DNA of 64,000 nucleotides from the NCBI RefSeq assembly GCF_035556095.1, contig NZ_DATMFT010000016.1, forward strand, positions 1-64,000, in the 5' to 3' direction. The translations under genes were made by a program, and so were the position numbers. Shown in pieces: positions 18,745-27,386 of this stretch. The notes beneath the pieces are model-generated. The model made no database searches. It was given only the letters and a program-made list of their open reading frames with translations, and had not been told where the DNA came from. Origin of the DNA: Parapedobacter sp035556095. GTDB lineage: Bacteria; Bacteroidota; Bacteroidia; Sphingobacteriales; Sphingobacteriaceae. Position 1 is the stretch's first letter; the number at the start of each line of letters is the position of its first letter.

Positions 18745-20127
18745 ATGGATATTGCAGACAATCAAGAATCAAATAACACAGCATTTTCAGGGTTTATCGG
18801 GGTATCCCAAATCGAAATCAATCCGCCGCTGGGCATATATGCCCGAAGTTGGGGCGCGGGTGAAACCGATAACGCAGTGGGTTTCCATAGGCCACTAACG
18901 CTTACTTGCATTACCTTTCAGGCCAGCCGTAATGAACAACCGCTGGTACTCATCGGAGCTGACTTGGGATGGTGGAAGAACGCCGATGACGAATTGGAAT
19001 TACGGCACGGTATCCTTGAGGCCGTTGGTCTCCCCGAAACGCATTTAATGTTCTGCCTTTCACATACCCATGCCGGCCCCAGTTTGTCTAAGGCTGATGC
19101 CTCCAAACCTGGGGGTAACTGGATTGCGCCTTACTTACTTCAGTTAAAGAAAAAGGCAGTAGGCGCTATCCGTGAGGCACTTAAAAATGCGACAACGTCG
19201 GTTTTGGATTGGCGGTATGGCACCTGCGATTTAGCGACAAATCGGGATTTGCGAATGCCGCACGAAAACCGAGTCGTCGTCGGCTTCAATCCGCAAAGTG
19301 AAGCCGATCATACCCTTCTTGTAGGCCGGATTGTTGATACGGAGGGGAATGTTAAGGCAACAATCGTAAATTATGCCTGTCACCCGACAACGTTAGCTTG
19401 GGACAATCAGCTTCTTTCGCCCGATTACATCGGCGCCATGCGCGAGTTAGTAGAAAATCAAGTAGGAGGTCGTGTGCTCTTTCTACAGGGGGCATCGGGT
19501 GAGCTTGCACCTGCCGAACAATATGTGGGCGATACGGAGATAGCAGATGCGCATGGCCGTCGGCTAGGATACGCCGTCTTGGCCACGCTTGAAGCCATGG
19601 GCAGACCAAAAGAAATATTAAATTACAGCCATATCGTAGAATCGGGAGCCCCACTTGCCGTTTGGTCTAAAAAGCGGATAGTCGCTTCAGCACATCTCGA
19701 AGCGACACTTTTACATGTACCTTTTCAATTGAAAGCGCTGCCCTCCCTAGCCGACATCGAAGCGACCTGGGCGGTCTGTGAAGATCCGGTGCAAAAAGAA
19801 CGATTATGGCGCAAGATAGGGATTCGGAAAACGGTTGGCGAAGGGGATACTGTGGCTATGCCACTATGGGTATGGCAGATTGGAAACTCTTGTTTGGTGG
19901 GACAGCCGAATGAAACGTATTCCCGGTACCAACAACGGATACGTGCGGCGTGTGCACCCTTACCTGTATCCGTAATCAATATCGTCAATGGCTATGCAGG
20001 CTATTTGCCACCGGAAGAGCAGTATGCGGATGACATGTATGCTGTTTGGCAGTCGCCATTTGCCGCGGGGTCCCTAGAGGCCCTCGAGAACCAGACAATT
20101 ACTGCACTGAATCAACTACTGAAGTAG
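18745..20127 (+). CDS. Neutral/alkaline ceramidase-like family protein
   Basis: A protein of 460 residues resembling the N-terminal catalytic domain of neutral ceramidases: FIGVSQIEINPPLGIYARSWG, then LSHTHAGPS (zinc-ligand His pair) and NYACHPTTLAW (a further His). In carbohydrate operons of this phylum such proteins occur without the usual C-terminal domain, and their real substrate is unproven. An amidase acting on an N-acylated sugar is possible. There is no signal peptide, so the protein is probably cytoplasmic. Its last bases lie 11 bp before the start of the symporter gene. Confidence 0.8.
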   Translation: MDIADNQESNNTAFSGFIGVSQIEINPPLGIYARSWGAGETDNAVGFHRPLTLTCITFQASRNEQPLVLIGADLGWWKNADDELELRHGILEAVGLPETHLMFCLSHTHAGPSLSKADASKPGGNWIAPYLLQLKKKAVGAIREALKNATTSVLDWRYGTCDLATNRDLRMPHENRVVVGFNPQSEADHTLLVGRIVDTEGNVKATIVNYACHPTTLAWDNQLLSPDYIGAMRELVENQVGGRVLFLQGASGELAPAEQYVGDTEIADAHGRRLGYAVLATLEAMGRPKEILNYSHIVESGAPLAVWSKKRIVASAHLEATLLHVPFQLKALPSLADIEATWAVCEDPVQKERLWRKIGIRKTVGEGDTVAMPLWVWQIGNSCLVGQPNETYSRYQQRIRAACAPLPVSVINIVNGYAGYLPPEEQYADDMYAVWQSPFAAGSLEALENQTITALNQLLK

Positions 20128-20138
20128 ACAACATTTAC

Positions 20139-21710
20139 ATGGTTTCCAATTTCACAACACTTGATGTTTTAATATTTGCGGTCTACATACTTGGTGTCGT
20201 AGGCCTTGGGATGTTCGCCTCTCGCAAAGGCAAAGATACCAATCGGGATTATTTTTTGGCAGGCGATAAACTTCCGTGGTGGATGGTGGGTGGAAGCATC
20301 ATTGCAGCAAACATCAGTAGCCATCAACTCGTAGGTGTAATGGGGGTAGCGTACGATCGCGGTTTTGTAGCGATGGTGGTAGAGTGGGGCGCCATTTTGG
20401 TTGGTTTCAATGCCTTGTTATGGATTTTCCTTCCGTTTTATTTGCGGAATGGTTTCTACACGATGCCGGAATTTTTGCAACGGCGATTTGGTGCGACATC
20501 GAAGACCATATATGCACTACTCGTTCTGCTCACCTATGTTTTCGTTGAAATCAGCGCGGTACTTTATCTCGGTGCACTTTCTCTCCACGAATTGTTGGGT
20601 ATTCCGATGTCTACCAGTGTAATTGTTCTTGCATTGGCAACAGGCCTTTACACGATAATAGGAGGATTAAGAGCTGTTATATGGACGGAAATGGTTCAAC
20701 TGGCTGTGTTGATCTTAGGTATGGTAGCGCTCTCTTTTACAACCATTGATGCCGCCGGCGGATTTTCTGCTGTGCTGGAAACGACCAAGGACTGGAAGCT
20801 GATGATGCCGGCAGACGATCCAGATTTTCCATGGACAATGTATTTGGGTGGAATGCTGTGTATCAGCGTTTTTTACAATGCCACTAATCAATTTATCGTA
20901 CAGCGTACCCTTGCCGCGAAAAATGAGTGGCACGCACGGATGGGCGTTATTTTCGGCGATTATCTGAAGTTTTTATTGCCATTTTTAATTATCTTCCCAG
21001 CATTGGTAGCTCCTACGTTGTTTCCCGATTTGGAGAAACCTGATCTATTATTTGCCGTACTGGTAGAAAACCTGTTGCCCACGGGATTGGTCGGATTGGT
21101 TATGGCGGGTCTGATTGCGGCCGTAATGTCGCACCTTTCAGGGGCTATAAATTCATGTACCACCATCCTGACGATGGATATCTATCGGCCTTATATTCGG
21201 CCACAATCCACAGAGAAAGAATCAGTCAGATTCGGTCGGTTATCCGGCATGGTTGTGATTGTGTTGGGTATCGTCTGTACGGGCTTATTGGCGCTGTATT
21301 CTGAGAAACCGATATTTATTTATCTGATGAATGCGTACGGTTATTTTACGCCGGGTATTGCCACGATGTTCTTATTGGGGATCTTATGGAAGCGGACCAC
21401 CCATTCCGGTGCTGTTGCAGCGGGACTGCTTACCGTTCCCCTTTCGCTGGCACTTGAATTTGTCTTTCCCGAAATGTCGTTTTTCAATCGTACGGGTATC
21501 GTGTTTTGGAGCTGTATGGTAATATGCGCACTGGTTAGTTTAGTGACCAAGCCGAAAACAGCTACCGAATTGACGGGCCTCATCTGGAACAGAAGCAGTT
21601 TGTCGCTGCGTCCGGAAGAACGTGCTCAACAACGTGGGCTAAGGAATCCGTTTATTTGGTGGGCGCTAATTACTATTGTGGTTTTATTCTTTTACATCAA
21701 ATTTGCGTAA
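20139..21710 (+). CDS. Sodium:solute symporter (SSS family)
   Basis: An inner-membrane Na+-coupled transporter of about 523 residues with 13-14 hydrophobic segments. The SSS pattern is visible: LGMFASRKGKDTNRDYFLAG, then LPWWMVGGSIIAANIS, and a TIIGGLRAVIWTEMVQ segment typical of sugar/sialic-acid-type members. The frame is open back to 20046, inside the preceding gene. The ATG at 20139 (MVSNFTTLDVLIFAVYILG) places the first membrane segment correctly. It presumably imports the monosaccharide or sugar acid that the operon enzymes use. Confidence 0.93.
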   Translation: MVSNFTTLDVLIFAVYILGVVGLGMFASRKGKDTNRDYFLAGDKLPWWMVGGSIIAANISSHQLVGVMGVAYDRGFVAMVVEWGAILVGFNALLWIFLPFYLRNGFYTMPEFLQRRFGATSKTIYALLVLLTYVFVEISAVLYLGALSLHELLGIPMSTSVIVLALATGLYTIIGGLRAVIWTEMVQLAVLILGMVALSFTTIDAAGGFSAVLETTKDWKLMMPADDPDFPWTMYLGGMLCISVFYNATNQFIVQRTLAAKNEWHARMGVIFGDYLKFLLPFLIIFPALVAPTLFPDLEKPDLLFAVLVENLLPTGLVGLVMAGLIAAVMSHLSGAINSCTTILTMDIYRPYIRPQSTEKESVRFGRLSGMVVIVLGIVCTGLLALYSEKPIFIYLMNAYGYFTPGIATMFLLGILWKRTTHSGAVAAGLLTVPLSLALEFVFPEMSFFNRTGIVFWSCMVICALVSLVTKPKTATELTGLIWNRSSLSLRPEERAQQRGLRNPFIWWALITIVVLFFYIKFA

Positions 21711-21724
21711 CTTAACAAGAAAAT

Positions 21725-22849
21725 ATGGATGTTAACGGCCGGATTCGGGTTGGAGTGGTGGGCGCGGGATTTGGCGCCAGTTTTTATTTTCATCTCCACC
21801 CCAACAGCAGGGTTGAAGCCGTAGCGGCAACCTTACCACAAGAACGTGCAAGGCTGCAAACTACTTATGGGTGTGAGAAAGCCTACCGATCATTAACAGA
21901 ACTGCTCAAGGACCCATGTGTTGATGCAGTTGCATTATTTACTCCGGCGCCATTACACGCGCAACACTCCGTGGAAGCCCTTCAAGCAGGGAAACACGTG
22001 CTGTGTGCCGTACCGGTAGGGTTATCCATTCGAGAATGTGCGATGGTGAAGAAAGCTGTTCAGCAAACCGGGCTCACTTATATGATGGCCGAAACGAGTG
22101 CATACCGGCAGGATACAATTTCTGTAAAGGAATTTTATCGTGGTGGCCAATTCGGTAACCTCATTGCCGCCGAAGCCGAGTACCACCACCCAGGGCTAGA
22201 AGATTATTTCTTTGATGCAGCGGGCAAACCGACGTGGCGACACGGGTTGCCACCCATGTTATACGCTACCCATTGCACAGCCTTTTTGAGTGGTGTAACC
22301 GGCGAACAGTTAGCCTCGGTTAGCTGCATTGGCTGGGGTGACGACAGTGAGTTGCTGAAAGGAAATCCCTACGGGAATTCCTTTTGGAACCAAACTGCAC
22401 TTTTTAAAAGTGAACTCGGTACCGCATTCAAAGTAAATATCAGTTGGCGCGGCGCACTCCTGCCGACCGAGAGGTGTGAGTGGCACGGCGATAAAATGAG
22501 CTTTTATAGCAAAGATCCACGGGGTCTTGATGCAGTCATCGTAAAGAAGGCAGAAGCCATAGGAACAGATGATGCGGGATTTCTAATTCATCAACCTACT
22601 GCGGAACGTTACGAACAGGTGTTGTGGTGGCACACGGATATGTTGCCGGAGCCACTCCGCGTAGACAGTGGGCATTATGGAGCCCATACATTTATCACCC
22701 ATGAATTTGTAGATTCGCTCATTTCGGGTCGGGCGCCCGAGGTAGATATAGCGGCGAGCATCGCATATACCCTTCCTGGCATCGTTGCTCATGAGTCCGC
22801 GTTAAAAAATGGTGAGCAGCTTTCCGTTCCTACATTTGAAAGTTTATGA
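21725..22849 (+). CDS. Gfo/Idh/MocA-family oxidoreductase, cytosolic
   Basis: A protein of 374 residues with no export signal. The Rossmann domain starts RVGVVGAGFGASFYFHLHP (GxGxxG type), followed by VEAVAAT, ALFTPAPLHAQHSVEALQAGKHV and CAVPVG, where family members usually have EKP. The C-terminal part aligns by eye with the Tat-exported homologue at 13848. Probably an NAD(P)-dependent sugar oxidoreductase of the same pathway. The replacement of the usual Lys in the EKP motif (here VPV, and VPA in the paralogue) suggests a distinct subfamily shared by both. Confidence 0.9.
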   Translation: MDVNGRIRVGVVGAGFGASFYFHLHPNSRVEAVAATLPQERARLQTTYGCEKAYRSLTELLKDPCVDAVALFTPAPLHAQHSVEALQAGKHVLCAVPVGLSIRECAMVKKAVQQTGLTYMMAETSAYRQDTISVKEFYRGGQFGNLIAAEAEYHHPGLEDYFFDAAGKPTWRHGLPPMLYATHCTAFLSGVTGEQLASVSCIGWGDDSELLKGNPYGNSFWNQTALFKSELGTAFKVNISWRGALLPTERCEWHGDKMSFYSKDPRGLDAVIVKKAEAIGTDDAGFLIHQPTAERYEQVLWWHTDMLPEPLRVDSGHYGAHTFITHEFVDSLISGRAPEVDIAASIAYTLPGIVAHESALKNGEQLSVPTFESL

Positions 22850-22950
22850 TTCAATCGAGAGAAATGGATCTGAGCATCCTCGGTGCGATGGGGTTTCTCA
22901 TGGCCGCGAGTTGACAAAGAATGGCAACGAAGTAAGAAATATGTAAAGCA

Positions 22951-23724
22951 ATGGAAGGTAGGGTTGTATTAATTACCGGTGCGGCAAACGGCATCGGTTT
23001 GGAAATTGCCAAAACAATGGCACAGGCTGGGGGGCGCATATGGATGTTGGATCTGAATGAAGCAGAAGTGGTCTCTCAAGCCCAATTGCTTAAGTTGCAA
23101 GGTTTCGAGGTTGCTGGAGTTGGCTGCGACGTGACGGATGAGCAGCAGCTGGGAGCGATAATTGATGAAGTGATTGAAACGGCTGGACGGCTAGACATCC
23201 TGGTTAACAATGCAGGCAAGCAATATGTGTCATCGATCGACGAATTCCCTTCTGACCAATTCGAGCTTATGGTAAAATTGATGCTAACGGCCCCCTTTTA
23301 TGCTATCAAGCGTGTTCTTCCGGTGATGAGGAACCAGCGTTATGGCCGTATCATCAATATGGCTTCAATAAATGGACTCGTTGGATTTGCCGGAAAGGCC
23401 GCATACAATAGTGCGAAGCATGGTCTCATCGGCCTTACAAAAGTCGCTGCATTAGAGGTCGCCTCACAGGGTATTACCGTAAATGCCGTTTGCCCTGGCT
23501 ATGTGGACACCCCACTGGTGCGGGGGCAGCTTGCGGATTTGGCGCGGACACGAAATGTTGCCGTTGAAGACGTATTAGCGGAAGTGATTTATCCATTGGT
23601 ACCCCAACGTCGGTTATTGGAAGTTCAGGAGATCGCAGACTATGTGTTGTATTTAGCAGGTGAACGGGCGAAAGGAATAACCGGGCAGGCGGTCGTGATT
23701 GATGGGGGGTATACCTCGCAATGA
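22951..23724 (+). CDS. SDR-family oxidoreductase, 3-hydroxybutyrate-dehydrogenase-like
   Basis: A protein of 257 residues with full classical SDR motifs: TGAANGIGLEIA, DILVNNAG, catalytic Ser139 (INMASING), Tyr152 and Lys156 (AYNSAKHGL), and NAVCPGYVDTPLV. It ends GQAVVIDGGYTSQ. It resembles bacterial 3-hydroxybutyrate and related sugar dehydrogenases. Given the operon, oxidation of a sugar or hydroxy acid is the likely role. The 101-bp gap before it holds no convincing gene; a 16-codon frame at 22864-22914 was noticed but not called. Confidence 0.92.
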   Translation: MEGRVVLITGAANGIGLEIAKTMAQAGGRIWMLDLNEAEVVSQAQLLKLQGFEVAGVGCDVTDEQQLGAIIDEVIETAGRLDILVNNAGKQYVSSIDEFPSDQFELMVKLMLTAPFYAIKRVLPVMRNQRYGRIINMASINGLVGFAGKAAYNSAKHGLIGLTKVAALEVASQGITVNAVCPGYVDTPLVRGQLADLARTRNVAVEDVLAEVIYPLVPQRRLLEVQEIADYVLYLAGERAKGITGQAVVIDGGYTSQ

Positions 23725-23755
23725 AGGTGGCACGGGTCATTGACATATAAAAACT

Positions 23756-24649
23756 ATGAAATTGGTAACGGAATATCAAGTTCTACCTGTGGAATTAGCC
23801 GATTTGGGGGAAGGTCCCGTTTGGGACGATCAGCTTAATAGGTTGCTTTGGGTAGATATTGTCAATGGCAAAGTCCTCGCTTGGTATCCCGAAACCAGTC
23901 AGACGGAAACGTATTCCTTTACCGGTCAAATCGGCGCACTTGCACTCACTCCCCAATCGAACCATGTGGTGGCTGCGACAGATACTGGATTTGCGTTGCT
24001 CGACTTAGAAACCGGCGAGAGAAAAGATATTGGAGACCCGGAAGCCGACTTGCACGACAACCGTTTCAACGATGGAAAATGTGACTCGCGTGGTCGCTTC
24101 TGGGCGGGCTCGCTGAACGAAGAAGGACGTAACGATGCGGCGTTATATATGTTGGATCGCTCGGGCACGATTTCAAAGAAAATCGAGGGCGTATCGTGCT
24201 CCAATGGCTTGGCCTGGTCGGCGGACGATCGTACATTTTATTATATCGATACACCGACCCAGCAAGTGGTGGCATATGATTTCAACGTGGCAACCGCAAA
24301 GATAGCAAACCGCCGTGTGGTAATCAACGTGCTGTCTTCAGACGGCTGGCCGGATGGAATGACAATCGATGGGGAGGGCATGTTGTGGGTGGCGCTGTGG
24401 GGTGGATGGAAGGTGGTGCGATGGAATCCGCATACGGGGAAAAAACTGCAGGAGATTAGACTGCCCGTGTCACAAGTAACTTCTTGCACTTTTGGTGGAA
24501 GGAATCTTCAGGATTTATACATTACTTCCGCAAGGAAAGGGCTCACAACAAGCGAGTTAGTCTTAGAGCCCCATGCCGGCGCATTGTTCGTGGCCAAAGG
24601 CGTAGGCGTACAAGGCGTACCGCCAGCGAGGACAATTTTCGGTTTATAG
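23756..24649 (+). CDS. SMP-30/gluconolactonase-family lactonase
   Basis: A six-bladed beta-propeller enzyme of 297 residues that hydrolyses sugar lactones. Family motifs: LGEGPVWDDQLNRLLWVDI, with the metal-binding Glu in GEGPVW; NRFNDGKCDSRGRFWAGSL, with the Asn/Asp positions; CSNGLAWSADDRTFYYIDT; and SDGWPDGMTIDGEGMLWVALWGG, whose Asp-Gly pair is typical. There is no signal peptide. The product of an upstream dehydrogenase (a lactone) would be opened here and passed to the dehydratase at 16771 (inference). Last gene of the long operon. No hairpin terminator was seen directly after it. Confidence 0.92.
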   Translation: MKLVTEYQVLPVELADLGEGPVWDDQLNRLLWVDIVNGKVLAWYPETSQTETYSFTGQIGALALTPQSNHVVAATDTGFALLDLETGERKDIGDPEADLHDNRFNDGKCDSRGRFWAGSLNEEGRNDAALYMLDRSGTISKKIEGVSCSNGLAWSADDRTFYYIDTPTQQVVAYDFNVATAKIANRRVVINVLSSDGWPDGMTIDGEGMLWVALWGGWKVVRWNPHTGKKLQEIRLPVSQVTSCTFGGRNLQDLYITSARKGLTTSELVLEPHAGALFVAKGVGVQGVPPARTIFGL

Positions 24650-24884
24650 CCTTCCGTTTGCACTTTTATATTAGCTTTGCGTAGTCAAGTGTCATGCAAT
24701 TGGCATTAGCAGATTGTTTAAGTAGCAGATTGTTAACCAAAGTTATTGATTAATGAAACCATCATGATTTTCAAAATCAAACAGCGGAATGATTAAACGG
24801 CTTCAGCCATCTTGAATGCCGTTGAAGTCAAACACAAATGAAAAATCATGATAGCTTCATCACCAAAAAAACAAATTTAGACAG
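24650..24884 (+). promoter_or_regulatory. Intergenic region with paired inverted repeat, candidate operator
   Basis: The arm at 24753-24773 (ATGAAACCATCATGATTTTC...) is an imperfect inverted copy of 24839-24860, about 65 bp apart. Within the first arm, 24765-24779 is a perfect palindrome, TGATTTT-C-AAAATCA. AGCAGATTGTT is repeated directly at 24708-24718 and 24724-24734. Together these look like operator sites for the Gfo/Idh gene at 24885 or a structured leader. No -7/-33 pair of good quality was found. Confidence 0.5.
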
Positions 24885-26360
24885 ATGAAAAAACGTAACT
24901 CACACAAACCGAGTGCAACCCGTAGGGATTTTATTAAGACGGGAGCAATGGCAGCTGCCGGTTTCATGATCGTACCGCGGCATGTATTGGGCGGGGCAGG
25001 ATTTATTGCCCCCAGTGATAAGTTAAATATTGCCGGCGTCGGCGTGGGTGGTAAGGGCCATTCGGACGTAAGGAACGCCTGGAATAAGGGTAAGGAAAAT
25101 ATCGTGGCGCTGGTAGATGTCGATTTGAATAAGGGCAAGTCATGCTTCGATGAATTCCCTAAAGCCAAGAGATACCAGGATTATCGCAAGATGTTGGATG
25201 AAATGGGCAAAGACATCGACGCAGTAATCGTATCTACGCCCGACCACACCCATGCGATTGTCGCACTGACTGCCATGGAGATGGGTAAACACGTGTATGT
25301 CCAAAAACCGCTCGCCCATAGTCTGCATGAAACGCGGGTGCTAACAGAAGCGGCTAGGAAATACAAGGTAGTGAGCCAGATGGGTAACCAGGGTGCATCC
25401 AATCCGGGCCAACTGCAGTTATTGGAATGGTTTGACCAAGGGTTAATCGGCCCTGTACATGAAGCGCACGTTTGGACAAACCGCCCCGTATGGCCGCAAG
25501 GTATCCCATTCCCCACACAGAAGGACCCCGTTCCTGATTATTTAGATTGGGATTTGTGGGTTGGCCCGGCAGAATGGGTGGATTATAGTCCGGCCTGGCA
25601 TCCGTTCAAATGGCATGGCTGGTGGAACACCGGTACCGGTGCCTTGGGTGATATGGGTTGCCATTTGATTGATTCTGCTTTCCGCACGCTCCGGTTGGGC
25701 TATCCAACAGAGGTTGAAGCGAGCGTAGGCCAGGTGTTTATTAAAGATTGGGAAGCGGAATATATCCCCGAAGGCTGCCCGCCATCATCGGTCATCCAAC
25801 TTAAATTTCCGGAAACAAGCCATAACAAGTCGGAAATGAAACTGAACTGGTATGATGGTGGTATCCGCCCGTTCCATCCAGACCTAATTCCGGCGGACGA
25901 TCCGTTGGGAGACCCCGATAGCAGCAACGGTGTGATGCTGATCGGCTCGAAAGGTGTAATTATGTGTGGCACGTATGGACACCATGCCAAGCTATATTTG
26001 AAAGGTGGTGAAACAAGAGCCATGGCTGAGGGTGCATTTAAGAACAGCTACTCAGATATGCCTGAGTTCGGACATCAGGTGGCTTGGACAGATGCCTGCA
26101 AAGCTGGTTTTGATAGCAAGGCGCATAAAGCATTGACTTCGTCTTTTGATTACGCGGGCCCATTGAGTGAGACGGTCATTATGGGTAACCTAGCCATCCG
26201 TAGCTATATGCATCGGGAACCGAATGCAGACGGTAAGGGATTCAGCTTCACCGGCCGTAAGCGCTTGATATGGGATGGGGAGATGCAAAAGATAACCAAC
26301 TACGAGCCCGCAAACCAGTTTGTGAAACGGAAGTATCGCGAAGGCTGGAGGCAAGTGTAG
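24885..26360 (+). CDS. Gfo/Idh/MocA-family oxidoreductase with Tat signal
   Basis: A protein of 491 residues with an N-terminal twin-arginine signal (ATRRDFIKTGAMAAAGFMIV). The Rossmann core is LNIAGVGVGGKGHSDV, then IVALVDVD, AVIVSTPDHTHAIVALTAMEMGKHVYVQKPLAHS (the usual EKP appears as QKP) and VVSQMGNQG. The long C-terminal domain (GALGDMGCHLIDSAF...) is typical of the Planctomycetes/Bacteroidota subgroup of periplasmic oxidoreductases. It stands 235 bp after the previous operon, behind its own candidate operator, and a strong terminator follows. The substrate is unknown; a periplasmic sugar oxidation is likely. Confidence 0.93.
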   Translation: MKKRNSHKPSATRRDFIKTGAMAAAGFMIVPRHVLGGAGFIAPSDKLNIAGVGVGGKGHSDVRNAWNKGKENIVALVDVDLNKGKSCFDEFPKAKRYQDYRKMLDEMGKDIDAVIVSTPDHTHAIVALTAMEMGKHVYVQKPLAHSLHETRVLTEAARKYKVVSQMGNQGASNPGQLQLLEWFDQGLIGPVHEAHVWTNRPVWPQGIPFPTQKDPVPDYLDWDLWVGPAEWVDYSPAWHPFKWHGWWNTGTGALGDMGCHLIDSAFRTLRLGYPTEVEASVGQVFIKDWEAEYIPEGCPPSSVIQLKFPETSHNKSEMKLNWYDGGIRPFHPDLIPADDPLGDPDSSNGVMLIGSKGVIMCGTYGHHAKLYLKGGETRAMAEGAFKNSYSDMPEFGHQVAWTDACKAGFDSKAHKALTSSFDYAGPLSETVIMGNLAIRSYMHREPNADGKGFSFTGRKRLIWDGEMQKITNYEPANQFVKRKYREGWRQV

Positions 26361-26434
26361 GCACTTGTGATAATTTAACTGTTTTTTATCCCTGCGTGAT
26401 TTAACAATATCGAATCATGTCGGGTTCATGATTT

Positions 26435-26465
26435 AGCCCCGATTCTCCTTGTTTCGGGGCTTTTT
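26435..26465 (+). terminator. Rho-independent terminator after the Gfo/Idh gene
   Basis: A perfect 8-bp stem AGCCCCGA / TCGGGGCT with a 12-nt loop is followed by a run of T. It ends the plus-strand transcript 75 bp after the stop codon at 26360. Confidence 0.9.
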
Positions 26466-26640
26466 AGTTTGATAGCTTTTCCGCAAATTTCACCCCCTTA
26501 CCGTCCTTAATATCCTGCTCAGCTTGCAGAATTTCGGCGACGAAGCCATCCACCTATACCCTGAGCATCTTTGCCAGTTCGTGAATGAGCGGCAGGTGCT
26601 TTTTCTGTATTTTTTCAAAATGAGTTCCATAGCTATAAAG
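26464..26640 (-). pseudogene. Decayed small gene on the minus strand
   Basis: Reading leftwards from about 26640, the frame gives SYGTHFEKIQKKHLPLIH, then ELAKMLRV, an in-frame TAG at 26556-26554, then VDGFVAEILQAEQDIKDG, KGVKFAEKLSN and a TAA at 26466-26464. The two halves look like one short protein, of the small DUF2683/antitoxin type often seen in this phylum, broken by the stop. No start codon is found in frame. Its end overlaps the terminator's T tract. The family call is tentative; the decay is directly visible. Confidence 0.45.
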
Positions 26641-26700
26641 CTAATGAATTTTGAAATAATGAGTCACCGTAAGTAAGTACGTGGTACCGGGAAATTATAT

Positions 26701-26708
26701 TAAATTTG
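26701..26708 (+). promoter_or_regulatory. Putative -7 box for the cytochrome gene
   Basis: TAAATTTG fits TAnnTTTG and lies 62 bp before the ATG at 26770. The expected TTTG some 20 bp upstream is not clear. Confidence 0.35.
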
Positions 26709-26769
26709 GAAATCAATATTAAATAACTCAGTGAGATTATTTTTCTCGAAGTAGCTTTATCAAAATCGG

Positions 26770-27198
26770 ATGACGATGCGCACGTTGCTTATTGCCCTTA
26801 CCATACCGGCTGTTCTCGTCGCTTGTTCGTCCGTTCCTGATCGACAGGAAAGACACGGGGCGGGAAACCAGCGCAAACCTGCTATTGCGCGATTGGCTGG
26901 CGACGTTAACGTTACGCCATCGGTCAGCGTGTTGGACAAAGGGAAAGTATTGATATCGTATTCCGATTGTGCAGCGTGCCACAAAGCCGCCGATCGGAAG
27001 CGCGGTCCGGCATTTCAAGACATCGCCGCCCGATACCCGATGAATAGTACCTATATCGACATACTGGCTAAGCGTATCGTGCTGGGTACCAAGGGTGCAT
27101 GGGGCAACGTGGTGATGCCCCCGCATCCCACCATTTCTGAAGAAGATGCTAGGACCATGGTGATGTATATCCTGTCCTCGGATCGAGAAAGTGAGTAG
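26770..27198 (+). CDS. Lipoprotein cytochrome c (single heme)
   Basis: A protein of 142 residues (140 if the second ATG at 26776 is used). The signal ends in a lipobox (LIALTIPAVLVACSS), so the protein is probably anchored to a periplasmic membrane face. The heme-attachment motif CAACH lies in SYSDCAACHKAADRKRGPAF, and the axial Met in VVMPPHPTIS. The rest fits a class I cytochrome c of about 90 residues. In Bacteroidota such small cytochromes sit beside sugar oxidoreductase or glycoside hydrolase genes and probably accept electrons from periplasmic dehydrogenases, here perhaps the Tat-exported Gfo/Idh or a PQQ-type enzyme elsewhere (inference). Confidence 0.92.
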   Translation: MTMRTLLIALTIPAVLVACSSVPDRQERHGAGNQRKPAIARLAGDVNVTPSVSVLDKGKVLISYSDCAACHKAADRKRGPAFQDIAARYPMNSTYIDILAKRIVLGTKGAWGNVVMPPHPTISEEDARTMVMYILSSDRESE

Positions 27199-27215
27199 CC
27201 GTCTTGATACCACAG

Positions 27216-27270
27216 CCATGAAGGTACAGGATGTCCATTTGCCAAAAATCAACCATCTTTAGCAAGTGTA
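27216..27270 (+). repeat. Upstream repeated element, copy 1
   Basis: ATGAAGGTACAGGATGTCC at 27218-27236, preceded by CC and followed by one variable base and TTTG, recurs at 32491-32509. Beyond it both copies share TAGCAA-N-TGTAA after 18 and 17 bp respectively. Both copies precede a secreted glycan-degrading enzyme gene, so a shared promoter/leader or an interspersed repeat is possible. See copy 2. Confidence 0.6.
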
Positions 27271-27386
27271 ACCGTAGTGCCGGTAATCGGATCGCGACTG
27301 ACCGTAGATTATTTATAGACCTAGAAGGTTTTTATTCCTGTTTTGATTGGGCGCTCGCTGCATCTTTTAACGTATATATGAATATG

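Noticed and set aside
22864..22914. 16-codon frame MDLSILGAMGFLMAAS before the SDR gene
   Set aside because: Too short and with no known counterpart; may be a leftover of a deleted gene but cannot be supported.
27231..27386. Longer N-terminus for the GH71/99-like protein from ATG 27231
   Set aside because: It would bury the signal peptide more than 50 residues inside the protein and lies within the upstream repeated element.
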